Positions 11,931-24,100 of a stretch of DNA of 55,303 nucleotides are shown here, in pieces. Position numbers and translations under genes: made by a program. The stretch comes from Brachionus koreanus (taxonomy: Eukaryota > Rotifera > Eurotatoria > Ploima > Brachionidae), in contig PJRA01000323.1 of NCBI GenBank assembly GCA_016987375.1, forward strand, positions 1,488,543-1,543,845. The letters run 5' to 3'. The notes beneath the pieces are model-generated. The model saw only the letters and a program-made list of their open reading frames with translations, was not told the origin of the DNA and made no database searches. How positions within the stretch are numbered: the first letter of the stretch is position 1; each line of letters opens with the position of its first letter.

Positions 11931-13491
11931 AAATTATTTTTTTCTTGTTTTTTATTACATTAGTTATTAAAAATGACAGCATACTGATATGCAAACTGAT
12001 AATTTAGTGCACTTTCTAAAAAGTTGATGCTAAAAATATGTGTACGAGAATTGTCAGACAAAAAATATTAAAAATCTAAATTATTCTTAATTTAATATTA
12101 ATCTCTTGATCATATAGTTATTAACCAATTTTGTTTATTAAAAGCAAAAGATTTCAACTAATTTCAAAAAGATTCTCGCTATTCCTTTAATTATATTTTG
12201 ATGGATTCTTTACACCCAAAAACTGGAAAATTTATGAAGGGTTCCCTTAAAAAGAAGCTTCAAATTCTTGAATTTGACCATAATATATACTTTCTAGAAT
12301 TAAGGGACATGTTAGATTTTCTAGTTCATGTAAGGAATTTATTTTTCCAGCCGGTTTAACAAGGATAAATTTCAAATAAATTAATGTAAATTACTCGTAG
12401 TAAAAGTATGAAAAACAGAGAAGGTTTTTTTCCATATAAAATTAAAAATTATGCAAGGTTGAAACCTCGGTTTTTTATAAAATTTTTTTTAATTTTTTTC
12501 TATATATATTTAAAATTAACAAAAAGAAAATTTATTTTTTTTACTCGAATTGAATAAGATTTTAGTTAATATTATTCTTTTAATTGTTTCTTAAAATAGG
12601 CACTTTATTCCACATCTTTTTTATGTTTTTAATAAAAATAAATTAGTGTTGACAAAAAAAATAAAACCTTAAAAAAATGTCTATAAAAAACTACTTAAAA
12701 ATTCTGATATTTAATTTTATAAAGACTGTGAAATATCATGAATATCATGAATTTAAGCCCGTATAATATTAAATAATTTTAATCATTTTAAAAAGTTTTT
12801 TCAATTTTAAATCTTTAATCAAAAAATATTAAAATTAATTGATTTTTATTTCAAAATTTAGTTATTTTCATTGAATAAAAAATTAAAAATAACATAATAG
12901 TAAAGGTCATAAAAAATCCTCTGGATTTTGAAGAGCATCCTTTAATCAAAAACTAGTAAAAAAACTAGCCATGAACTTGATCCCATAATCTCATTTCCCC
13001 ATAATATATTAAAATTTTTAGCTTTAATTTTAAACAAAAATCATTTAGATTGAAAGAATCTTGCGAACTCAAAGTTGACACATCTGATTATAATTTGAGA
13101 TCTAGGGCACTTTTCATATTTAATGGAACTTTTTTATTTATTAGACCTAAACTTTTTTTAAATTTGTTTAAAAAATACTAAAAACTATACGCGATAAATG
13201 AATAAAAGTATCATTTAACCTGAAATCTTGTTTTCAAGAAAAGAATTTATGACGGAGTCTAAATTAACCAGAATTTTTTACTTTTAAAAACTCTTCAGAA
13301 ATTTTTAATTTTGGCTAAATTATACAATATTTTAATTATGCTAAATTTATTCTTTATTTTAAGTTTATCGAGTTAAAATTTTAAGATCAAAAAATTTAAT
13401 TTTATTTATTTGTTGTTTAATATTTACATTTATGTAATAAGAAAAAACTATTCACAATTATAGTGAAAAAAAAAAATTAATGAATATAAGA
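11931..13491. other. Intergenic between ABCG and the BCL-2 gene
   Basis: AT-rich, with no supported gene apart from the doubtful short ORF at 12201-12359. It contains the convergent 3' ends of the ABCG gene and the BCL-2 gene. Confidence 0.5.
12201..12359 (+). CDS. Short unidentified ORF or orphan first exon
   Basis: Fifty-two codons from ATG to TAA with a more normal amino-acid mix than the flanks (MDSLHPKTGKFMKGSLKKK, LEFDHNIYFLELRDML). A donor-like GTAAGG sits in frame after codon 43, at 12330, so this may instead be a first coding exon; I could not find a convincing second exon. I do not recognise the sequence. It could also be chance or a repeat fragment. Confidence 0.2.
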   Translation: MDSLHPKTGKFMKGSLKKKLQILEFDHNIYFLELRDMLDFLVHVRNLFFQPV

Positions 13492-14183
13492 TTATTTTGA
13501 GCGCTTGAAATAAATAAAACCAAATAGAAGCAAACTTAAAGTACCAATTCCAAATCCAAATAATTCATTTAATTCAAAAATATGGCTCGATTCTTTTTTA
13601 TTTTCATAATAAACATCTTCTTTAGTCAACATGCATTCACAATCATTGAATTTTTCAACTAGGCCTTCCTAGACAAAAAAATTGAATTAAATAAACACTA
13701 AATTTTTTAATTTTTATTTACCCAGAAATTGTTCTCTTTGAACCAAAAGCAAATTTTTGAATTTTTTGTTAAAAACCAATTAATATATTCTAAAATTTTA
13801 GGTATGATGTTTTGACGCTTATCTTCATAAAGTTTGAGCACTAAACACCCGGATAAGGAAAACACACCAATTACTCGACCCCAATTGAATTTGGGGCCAT
13901 TTTCTGAATCCATTTCAAACAATTCACATAAGACAATTTGCAAAACTTGCTTGTAATTTGACTCAGTTATCTCCAATCTATCACCTAGTGTCAAATACTG
14001 GTCGTTATATTTTTTTTCGAATTCATATCCAAGTTGGCGAATGATCAAACATAGGTCTAGGTGGCTATTTTTAGAAAGATTGTCTTTGTTCACAATATTC
14101 AAATTAGTATGACCCGATTTAATTAAACGCCAACATAAGTAATCACTTAATAGATTATGAGTCTGTATTTCAAATCTATTCAT
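13492..14183 (-). CDS. BCL-2 family apoptosis regulator, multidomain, tail-anchored
   Basis: Two exons on the minus strand, 14183-13722 and 13668-13492, joined in phase 0 across a 53-nt intron; 212 aa. BCL-2 proteins control outer mitochondrial membrane permeability. BH4-like helix HNLLSDYLCWRL at 9-20; BH3-like IIRQLGYEFEKKYND at 47-61 (BAX/BCL-XL pattern LRQAGDEFE); BH1 with the diagnostic NWGR at 100-103; BH2 WFKENNFW at 147-154, the exon junction falling just after its Trp as in many BCL-2 genes; C-terminal hydrophobic anchor about 191-208 ending in the basic FKRSK. The BH3 Asp is replaced by Tyr (LGYEF), so BH3-mediated self-binding may be altered. The full set of BH1-BH4 suggests a BCL-2/BCL-XL-like or BAK/BAX-like core; anti- or pro-apoptotic role cannot be decided. 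Confidence 0.85.
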
Positions 14184-14594
14184 TTAAATGTCAATTTAAC
14201 AAGAAATGAATTTTAAATTATTTATTTGGATCTGTTTTAATATAATCTTAACAAACCTGCTGGGTTAACAACTAAATTTAGGATATTGTGTGGTGTGAAA
14301 TTTCTCACTGGTCTTATTAAAAACATTTAAAATTGAATAAGCTGGAAAATAACCTGAATATGGGAAATTTAAAAAAATAATAATAAAGCTTCGATTTAAA
14401 TTTTCTTCTAGCAAAAAATTAGTATTTCGTCTCATATAAAAAATAAAGTTTAAAAAAATTGTAGAGTTAATTTAAAAAAGAAAATTAGTCAAATCAAAAC
14501 TTTTTTCTATTGTTTCACTTTACTCTGGATCATTTTTTGTAAAAATTAAGTAATTTAAATAAAAATCAAAATAGTGAAATAAAAAAATAACTTA

Positions 14595-14738
14595 TTATCT
14601 TGTTCTAAAATTTATCTTAAAAATTTTCTGGGCAAATTCCAAGTTTAATTCAATCAAATTTGGCTTAAGCATTGTCAACGGACCAATATCTTGTCCTCTA
14701 ATACATAAACTTTGTCCTTTTTTAGGCAAAGATACTAG
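14595..14738 (-). pseudogene. Orphan exon-like ORF, unidentified
   Basis: On the minus strand, after a possible acceptor (cctcaag), 47 codons read through to TAA with ordinary composition: LVSLPKKGQSLCIRGQDIG, PLTMLKPNLIELNLEFAQKI, FKINFRTR. It resembles the last exon of a protein gene. About 100 bp upstream a second stretch, NFLKPNLIDYLRV (near 14865-14820), echoes LKPNLIEL, and another readable patch (YYCLTQGRSEACEAIL) lies around 15240-15180. No joined gene could be built. I read this as the relic of a decayed or rearranged gene. Confidence 0.25.
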
Positions 14739-15347
14739 CTTGAGGTAGAATTAAGATGTATAAATATATATTTTTATTAAAAAAACATCTTACAAAACTC
14801 AATACAAAAGAAAATCTAATTCACACGTAAATAATCAATCAAATTTGGTTTTAGAAAATTCATACTATTATATTGAGTAATTTCCTATTTCGCAGAAATT
14901 TATGATTAAATAACTAATTAATCACTTTAATTCGTTAAATTCTTCAGTTCAATATTTACGGAAAATTCCTTGACAATGAAAGTCAGATATTCAAAAAAAA
15001 AAAGAGTCTGGTTGATTAGTCGTTTTCGATCAGAATGGTCTGTGTTGGGCTGTTGAGCCTAACTTAGTACTCGCCAATTACCAAATTACCTTTATACATC
15101 ACAAAGGAAAATATCTCATCACCTTAATTAGATTAACAAGGCTTTAGATAGTAGTAATTACTAATTTCATTTGCTAATATCATGTAATATAGCTTCACAA
15201 GCTTCTGATCTTCCTTGCGTCAAACAGTAATATGCCTAATTGACTAAGTTCTATTACATTAATTACTGGCAAATTGAAGTTAATGATCAAATTAAAATGA
15301 TCATGCTAAAAAATTATCATCAACATAAGTTTTTTATTTTTTATTAA

Positions 15348-15470
15348 CATGTTTTGCTACACATGAAAAAATGTCTGCATTAAATTTTTTAGTTAAAAAA
15401 ATTTTAAAAAAGATTAAGAAAATAATTTTTGAGCATGATCATTAAATTTTTATCATAAACTTCAAGTTAC
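15348..15470 (+). repeat. Dispersed repeat, copy 1
   Basis: The segment opening catgttttgctacacatg shares about 110 bp of interrupted similarity with 26530-26640 (atgttatgctacacat, then aaaa, atgtct, ttaaattttt, gatcat.aaaatttt). Its origin is unknown; no coding content. Confidence 0.45.
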
Positions 15471-15823
15471 TTAATTACTGAATATGGTTGAATATCTATT
15501 AAAATAAATGGCTCTAAAAAAATGCAAAATTGATATTGACATGATGGCAAAATCGCAAAATCTGAAATAAATGTTCATTTAGAAAAAGTGATCTAGTCAA
15601 GAACAGTCAGAAGAAGCTAAATTTGTGGTAATCTAGCAACAAATCAAAAAATAATAGAGCCCAAGATCTGTAAAGCAGAGAGCCATTCTCTGTTAAAAGC
15701 AATTTATAAGATTTTGAGAATTTTAGAATATTTTTAAATAAATTTAAAAAATAAATAGAAAAATAGTTTTATTCGAATTGATTAATTGATTAAAAAAAAT
15801 TGATTTAGTAATTTTCAATAATT

Positions 15824-17880
15824 TTACGGATTTAGTAACCATTCTTTGAAATATGATTGCATTTTATCTCGAGATTCTTTTTTAGCAACATTCACATGTG
15901 GAATTATTTTTCTTGGTCGGACTGTTTTAATAAAATTTCTCAATTCTTCGTAACTTGAATGCTCAGAATACTCTAAACCTAAAAAAAAAGTAAACTTTCA
16001 CTAAATAATACTTAAATAATACTAAAAATAAACTTTAAAATGTTTTACCATAAATCGTTATATTTTTATATTTTTTTTCTATTGACAAGCCATCTGATAA
16101 ACTAGATTCCTTGTGAGTCCAACCGGTAGGTTTAATTGCTAATTAAGATTAAAAAATTCAAATAAGTCATAAAAAAACTTTTTTTAATTTACCCAATAAA
16201 TTATCATACACTGAATATTTTGATAAATAATTTTGCAAATCCTTAAAATCAAATAATAAAACGAAATTTTTTTTTAAGTTTTGATTTTGAAAATAGATTT
16301 AAAAAAAGTAAAATTTAATCCAATATTTTCTTAAACATTTGACACTTAGTAATAGGCATAAGTTTTTTTTTTTTCCTTTAAACCCTCAATTTAACTTAAA
16401 TAAACATTTATTGAAAGCAGAAAAAGAATTTTATTTGATGAACAAACAATTTTTTTTTTAATCAAACGTTAAAATGCTTTAGATCAAACCAAAAACTACT
16501 AATCCAAGCACTCAAATTTAAAAGAGAAGGAGCATTTGGAATTTTTGTAGAAGAAAAAGTCTGTGTTTTTCAAGAAACAGTTTTTCTTAATCAATTTATT
16601 CTAAAAAAATATAGAACTGTGATAATTTTAAATTGTTTTCAGACTACCTTAATATTAAGAAGACCCATTGAAATCACATGCAAATTTGTTTCATTTGGAT
16701 TGAGAGTGATCATTTTACTTAGCTTATCATTTTCTAAACAATTGATAACATTCCATTTTTCTCTAGTTACACAAACTTTTAAAGCCAATTCTTCGGCTAT
16801 TGCTTTTAAAATAAAATTAATTTAGATTTGATTGATAATCAATTAAAACCCATGAATATCCTTTCTTTTCCAATGGTATACGAACCACACACAATCAAAG
16901 TATTCGGCTGTTTTTCAAGCTCTTTTCTGACCAGCTCAACTCCAATAGATATAATTATTTTTTGAGGCACAAATTTATAGTACGAATCACAGTATCTAAC
17001 AATAATAACAATAAAAATAAAATACCTATAAATTTTTTTTTATTAATTTTATTTTACGTGGTGTCCAAATGTATTGTATCTATGGTTATATTTCGTTGTG
17101 CAAAACTTTGAACAAGTTCATCACTTGCTCGAAAGTCACCAGTATGCAGAACATATTTTCCAGTTTTTTTAAATCGAAACAAAAACATCACTGAACCTGG
17201 ACAACTAAGAAAAAATTGAATTTTTTTTTCTAGTTGAATTAGAATTCATACTGATTGGCATCAATGCAAGTAACTTGAATTGAATCATCAAAATCATAAA
17301 CATTCACAAATTTATCCAACTCCAAAGCTACTATAAATTTTTTATCTACTTTAATTTGCTTTAGAACTAGATTGGCAGTAATTTTAGAACAAAAAAGTCT
17401 ATTTTTAAAATGCTTGTTAAGACCAATAAAATGGTCATAGTGGTAGTGCGATAGAAAGTAAGCATCACAGTTTTCTATATCTCCATAGCTAAATGCATCC
17501 ACTGCGATTCTAGTTCCTTCGATTCTTTTATAAAAGGGACATTTTCGCTCAGGCTGTTTTTTTGCTTCCACAATCTGTGTCTTTTTCTCAACAATTTCCT
17601 CTTTTTTAACTTGATTTTGCATCAAAAGGTTAAACGCACTTTTATCAGAGTCTAATTTAACAGTACCAAGTCCACTCTCTGACTTTATTTCTTCAGAATT
17701 TTGTTCTCTTTTAACATAAGCTAAAATTGAACTCTGCTTGGCCTCGGAAGAATCTATTACCTTTTTATTTGTTTCAAAATAATTGAGCAAGGTGTTCGAT
17801 TGGGTTTTTGGGCGCTTTTTTGTCTCGTTTTGTGCACGAGACGCTGTGCTCAAATCTCTTTTAGAACTCTTCATAAGCAA
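15824..17880 (-). CDS. DCLRE1A: SNM1A/DCLRE1A-like beta-CASP nuclease
   Basis: Seven exons: 17880-17252, 17204-17058, 16995-16850, 16802-16648, 16241-16193, 16138-16049, 15978-15824; frames close exactly to 456 aa. SNM1 proteins are metallo-beta-lactamase/beta-CASP 5'-3' exonucleases; SNM1A digests past interstrand cross-links. The zinc motif HYHYDH is at 145-150 after CPFYKRIEGTRIAVDAFSYG (human SNM1A CPFYKKIPGT...), followed by DANHCPGSVMFLF, LHTGDFRAS, THYCD-like TTYCDSYY, LIVCGSYTIGKE and the C-terminal KPTGWTH and YSEHSSYEEL. DANHCPG points to SNM1A rather than Apollo (SNM1B). It is much shorter than human SNM1A (about 1040 aa): the N-terminus is a 110-residue basic/acidic linker with no UBZ finger, but holds PIP-box-like stretches, SNTLLNYF and QSSILAYV, possible PCNA contacts. 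Its start lies 286 bp from the divergent golgin start. Confidence 0.92.
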
Positions 17881-18166
17881 TCAAAGAAAATTGATATTTT
17901 TTATTTTAAAATTACATAAGTTATTAATTTTAGAGTCTGGTCACATTATTTGATTTTCTAAATCAAAATTATAAAAATTGAATTTTTTGTTGAAAAATTG
18001 TTAAAATAATTTTGATATTTTTCAAATATGATAAAAAATGCAAATGGTAATAATAGAATATTTTGAATTTTTTGTGATATGAACATAAATCAATCAGCTC
18101 CTTAATGCAATTGAAAAATTAAATAGAAAATTTATTCATCGACAACCACATCATTAAAATATTAAA
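17881..18166. promoter_or_regulatory. Short head-to-head intergenic region (probable bidirectional promoter)
   Basis: Only 286 bp separate the start codons of the SNM1A-like gene (minus) and the golgin (plus), so both promoters and 5' UTRs must fit here. I see no clear TATA box that could be told from the AT-rich background. The bidirectional role is inferred from spacing alone. Confidence 0.5.
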
Positions 18167-21100
18167 ATGTTTAAAAAATTAAAATCTCAGATAAAGGACT
18201 CGGTAAGTCCGGTGCTCACAACCGGAACAAATTATTTGTCGAATACCATTGAGGTATAATTAAAAAAAAATTAATTAAATCTTTTTGAAATAAAATTATT
18301 GCCAGACAATGTCCAATTCAGCCCGGTCACGAAGGGATTCTCACTCGTCAGTTGCTTCGGATACCACTGGCTTTATGTTCACCAATTATACATCTCCGTC
18401 TAGAAGCTATTATCCACCATCTGACATAGAATCCGAAGTCGAGTCCGAGTCCGGTGATCGTCTAAATAAGCTTCTTGATATTTACAAGACCAAATATACT
18501 CAACTGAAAAACGCCTTTGAAGAAAGTGAGACTGAGAAAGAAAAGATTAAGGTAAGCTTTGAATTAATTTTGTAATTTTTTGTCAATTTTTTTTAGAAAA
18601 TTTTGACAGATAGCCAAGACAAGGTTCTCAAGCGGGTACAAGAGTTAAGAGACCAAGTCGAGAGTGAAAAATCAAATAGAGCTCAATTAGAACAAAAATT
18701 AGTCGAACAAGAGAAAATAATTGAATCTTTAAAAATTCAAGTTCGTATTGTCAATGACAATAATTTATTTTAAAATAAATGAAAAAGATATTTAATTATT
18801 TTCCATTTGTGAAGGAAGAACATTCGGCGCATGGCAATTTGATAGACTTAGAATCAGCTGATGATCATGAATCAAAGGAAAAAATGGAAAAACTACAAAA
18901 TTTACTTCAAAAGTGTAAAAAATTGATAGAAACTCAAAAGCAGGACTTGGCCAAAAAGGAAGAGTTGATTAGCGAGCAAAAAACAGAAATAGATAAACTG
19001 AAACCTTTGGTAGACGAAAAAGAGCTATTGGAAGCTAAAATTGAAGTTTTAGAGACACAAATTGATAAAATGAAGAGTGATTTTGAAATAAAAGAGAACA
19101 ATTTTGACCAAGAAAGAATCAGCTTAGTGCAAAATTTGGAAAAAACAAACAAAAGATGCAACGATTTAAGCATGGAATTGGAAGAAAAAGGAAATTTATT
19201 TCAAAAACAATTTCAACTATTTCAAAGCGAATTTAATGAAAAAGAAGAAAATCTAAGCTATAGATTAAAACTATTACAACAAGACTACAACAATTTGGAA
19301 AAGGAGTTGATAAATGAAAAGGCTAATAAAGAAAAAGAAGAGACTGAAAAAGAAGCAAATGACATGGTTGAAATAGAGAAAAAATATGAATCTAAAATAA
19401 ATGATATTAATGAAAAAATTGCAGAATATGATGAAGAAATCATTAATTTAAAGTCTTCAATTGAAAAAAAAGACACAGAATTGCAAAAAATGAGAGTTGA
19501 ACATGAGAAAACTGTTGAATTGAGAAACATGTTGGAAAACAAAGACCAAGAAGTAAATAGTTTAAAGACAAGTTGTGATGGTATGACAAAAAAAAATGAA
19601 GACCTGATCAACGAGATTAAAAATTTACAGTCAGAAATAGAAAGTTTGAGAAATGATAAAAACATTGTTGAAGATAAAGTGAAAAATTTGTCCGAAATGT
19701 TTGAAAAAGAAAAAGAGGATTTGAATAAGACAAAAAATGAGAAAGAATCTGAAATAGTTAAATTGAGTGATGAAATGGACAAAATCAAGACCAATTTGGA
19801 AGAGAGTGTGAATAAAAATTTCAAATTAGAACAGGATTTACAAGAAGTAAAAAACAATTCATCGTCAATGAACGAAAATTTAAAACAAGAATTTGATAAA
19901 TTGAAATCTGAAAGTGAAAATCTAAATAAACAAATGGCTGATAGAGAAAATAAGATGGAAGAATTGAGGCTAAAATTAAATCAAAATGAATCAGTTGTTA
20001 ATGAATTAAATAAAAGTCTAGGCGAGAAAAACAGTGAAATTGAATTGATGAAAAATTCTTTAGCAGAAAAAGAAACTAGTTTTTTGAATGAAAATAAATC
20101 GCTAAAAACCAGTGTTGATGAATTGGAGACCAAACAGAAAAAAAATGCTGAAGTAATTGAAAATTTAGAAAAAGAAAAAATTGATTTGGAAAACAAAATA
20201 TCCAAAATGGATGAACTTAAGCAAGAACTAAATCGAATTGAATCAGATAAATTAAATGTTGAGAAAAATTTTCAAGTTTTGGAAAAAGAGAAAAAACAAC
20301 TAGAAGATTCAAGATTAGAAATGGAAAGGTCAATAAATGAAAAAGATTCTTTGATTGAGAATTTAAATTCTAAGATTAAATTGGATGAAGAAAACAGGCT
20401 TTTATTGAGTAAAAAAGTAGATGACTTGAATAATGAACTTAATCTGCAATTTCAGAAAGCACACTCTGACCTTTCTGAAACACATAAAAATGAATTGGAA
20501 TTTTTGAATCGCCAAATTGTTGAATTAAAATCCGAATTGGAAAAACTTGACACAATTCGCAATGATTTAAATAATCAGATTAATAGCTCCAAGTCAAATG
20601 AAGCAGATTTGATTACAAAATTAGAAAGATCTACAAAAGAAATAGAGAGCTACAAATCTAAATCAGAAGAACTAGATGCTATTTTGAACCAATGCAAGTT
20701 GGAAAAAGATAAATTAGAAAAAGAAATTGAAGATTCCAATCGAAAGCATACTGAGTTAATACAGGAAATAGAAAATGAATTCGAAAATCAACTAATGGCC
20801 AAAACACACAAAATAGGTAAATTATTTTTTATTTAATTAATTGAAGATCTAATTCTTGCTAAATTTGATAACAGATTTAATTTATTTTTTAAAGTCAAAT
20901 TGATAAGATTAGATTTTAAAAATAAGAAAAAATTTAGTTGTATAAGCGTGCTCTAAATTTTGACTTCAAAATTAAAATTAAAAAAAAATTTCTGAATAAC
21001 ATTTTCTAATTAGAGATTTATTCATATATTTTTAGAAATAAAGACAAAATAATGAAAAATGATAATTTAGAAGGATCAATAAGTAAATTTAATGAATTAA

Positions 21101-24100
21101 ATGAAATTATCTCCAAAAATCAAAATGTTGATGTTAATTTAAAAAGTTAGATTTAGAACTTGGACGATTTAATTCAACAAGAGCTAGGTAGAAATCTCCA
21201 GATTTTTTTTTCTTATTCACTCCTTGTGGAGCATATGGTCATTACTTTTGATTTTCACTTAATTCGATCTTTTGCCTTTACCGTTGCTTCTCCACTTATC
21301 ATTCCCATTCGATGAGCTCTTTAATTATGGTTGACTTCCGTGTTATTGCTGGTCTTCCTATCTTATGTCACCCTTGAGGTGTCCGTTGAAGGGCCTTTTT
21401 TGGTTTTCTTTTTTCTTTCATTCTAAGAACATGTCAAAGTCATCGCAATCTTTTGTTCTTTTGTATAGTTCAGCATTCGACAGTGTCACAATTCAGTGTA
21501 TCCCCAGAATCCACCGCAGGCTTCCATTATGGAAGGTGTTCAAACTTCTTTTATCAGATTCACACATTCCCCAACATTCACTTTCAGTTTTGCTTTTTAG
21601 GTCAGACCGGCGGTGAAAATTATGGGCCGCAATATTGGCTGACCAAATATATTTTGACCAGAATTTCTCTATTGAATGTTTTTTAGAAATCGACAAATTA
21701 GCTGACAATATGTCAAATTATAAAACTCTTTGAGTATGACTAATCGATTTCTAAAAAACATTCAATAGAGAAATTCTGGTCAAAATATTTGGCCAGCCAA
21801 TATCGCGGCCCATAATTTTCATTGCCGGTCTGACCGACAAATTGAATAAACAAATAAATAAAAAAAGAAAATTAAAATCACGATTTTTAAGAATTTAATT
21901 ATTTAATTTATTTGTTAATGGTATAGGATTAATTATTATAGATAAAAAGATGAAATCGACTAGATATTTTTATTAACTAATAGATAAAAAGAAAAAACAC
22001 TATATAAAAATATTTTATACTAGATAAAGAAATTATTTGATAGACAAGAAAATAAAAAAAAAAACTATATCGAAAAAATGAATATTTATTTTTTTCCTCT
22101 TTTATTATATTATTCTTTTATTCTGTTTTTTCGCCTACTATTTGACAGTCTGTTGAACGAATGGTGTTTTATTGCATTCACAAGGAGATATAGGGCGAGT
22201 GTGTCGTGGCACCACTTCATATGTTTCTTCACTGCTAGGTTCGGTGTTCTCCGAAATAGTCGTATTCGAAGAGTCTGTGTCGATATACATCATTTTTCAA
22301 TTGTTTTATTAAGTAATTAATAAAGTAAAGTAAAGCTAAGGGAATTTGAAATGGATTTATAACCTACATTTGATCGAGTTTAATAAATTAACTAATTAAT
22401 CAAATAAAGTATTGGGTAATTTCTAGTTAATTAATAAAATTATCTAGCATTTTAATTTTTTTCTCTATGAATGTGTCTATTAATTCTATTAGTTAATAAT
22501 TTTATCCAGGTGTTAAATTTATTATATAGTAAATAACTTTTTTATATAGTACATTTAATACATTTTATCTAGCAAGTTCATCTTTTTATATAGTATACAT
22601 TAATATTATGTGATTTGTTAATTACTTATTTTTTAAACTTTATTTTATTGAGCATCGCCGTTTGGCGTTTATTAAATTAAATTAAATAGAAAAAATATGA
22701 TTTTTTAACATCAGGAAATTAATTTTTTATGGGTACAAAATAGCACCAGTCAATTTTAAATTGAATTTCTGTAATTAAATAAATGGCATTTAAAAAAAAA
22801 GGGTTCCTTGATATGGATTTTTTTTTTCACATTCTAGAGTCATTTTACTTTGTTTCGAATGTAGTTAATTTCTTTGATAGTACGACCGTTTAACATGGTA
22901 CCTAAGAATAACATAAGAAAAACCTTTTTTAAGAATTGAAGCTTAAATATTTAAAAAGATAGAAAAAAAAATTTATAAAATTGCTTTTAAAAATTAAGCA
23001 TTTTGTTTTTAATTAACAAAAAATTTTTAATTAATTTTCGGAAAAAAACATTTAATTTATCTGCATAACTAAATCTGAAATTTTTATTAAAATTCAGCCG
23101 GCCATTCTAGTGTTAATATTAGGTTTGAATAAAAGAGATTAGGAAAAAAATTCATATTTTATTTTATTTTGATAAAATCAAATAAAAGTTTTGCAAATTT
23201 ACTGAAAATTATTTTTCAAAAATGATCAAAATATTTTATTTTTAATTCGACTAATTGAAAAAAAAAATCAAACAATAAAATAATTAAGCATATTTTAATA
23301 GACATTTCTTTGATTAAACTAAAAGGACAATTTTATAAAATTATCTGCGACTATTCTTTTTTCTTTTTGAACTTTTTCTTCTTTGATTTTTTGATATTCG
23401 ATTCATTAAAGGTTACTTTTTTTTCGTCAGGTTTAACATTTTCTTTATTTTTAGTTTTCTTTTTTTTTGTATTTTGTACTGGAGACTCTCTAATAGAGTA
23501 ATTTGACGAACTTGACTCTTCTGCCATTATTTCATCAATTGAATCATTTTTCGACTTGCTATTTTTTAAAATAGATTTTTTACTTGATAGCTCTTTGGTT
23601 TCAAAATCATTTTCAGAATCAAAATTTTCATCTATTACAATATTACTGTCACTCAAATCGACAGAGACAGTGCTTATTATTTTGACTATTTTTGCCATTT
23701 GTTGTTCAGTTTGAGCTAATTGAAGCCTCAAATCATCTAAATCGGGATCATCAAGCGATTCCCCTTTTTTCTCTGTTTCACATATTTGCTTATTTATTTT
23801 GTTCAGCGAATACTTCATTCTTTCCAATGTTTCATTCAACAAAACATTCGTATTGGTAACACTAGACAGGCCAATATTTTTGGTTAATGGGATCGGACCA
23901 GTTTCCGCAATATCTGCAGCTTTTGTCGAGTTCAAGGCTACTTTTCTTGCTTCGTTTCGTTTTCTTCGTCTCAGATTTTTCACATGATTCACATAATCTG
24001 GGTCTAAATTTTTATACTTTTCATAGTTGTCCATTTCGTCATCTGTTTCTTCAGTGCGACAAAATTTATCAGCTTTTTTGGTTCTAGACTGATTGGAATC

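Larger units (their letters stand above)
14184..15823. other. Intergenic between BCL-2 and SNM1A genes
   Basis: AT-rich region with one orphan exon-like stretch on the minus strand (14738-14595), a dispersed repeat copy (15348-15470), and at 15001-15070 a patch of higher GC that looks like decayed mobile-element sequence. No complete gene is seen. Confidence 0.5.

Noticed and set aside
18779..18814. Start of the golgin long exon at an internal ATG (MKKIFNYFPFVK)
   Set aside because: This stretch is intronic: exon 3 ends at a donor at 18741 and exon 4 begins at 18815 after ag, which keeps frame and family similarity.
19285..19857. Long antisense ORFs (190, 181, 79, 74 aa) opposite the golgin exons
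   Set aside because: They are the reverse frame of Glu/Lys/Leu-rich coiled-coil codons and consist of Ser/Phe runs; the same ORF reappears at the duplicated block. Shadows.
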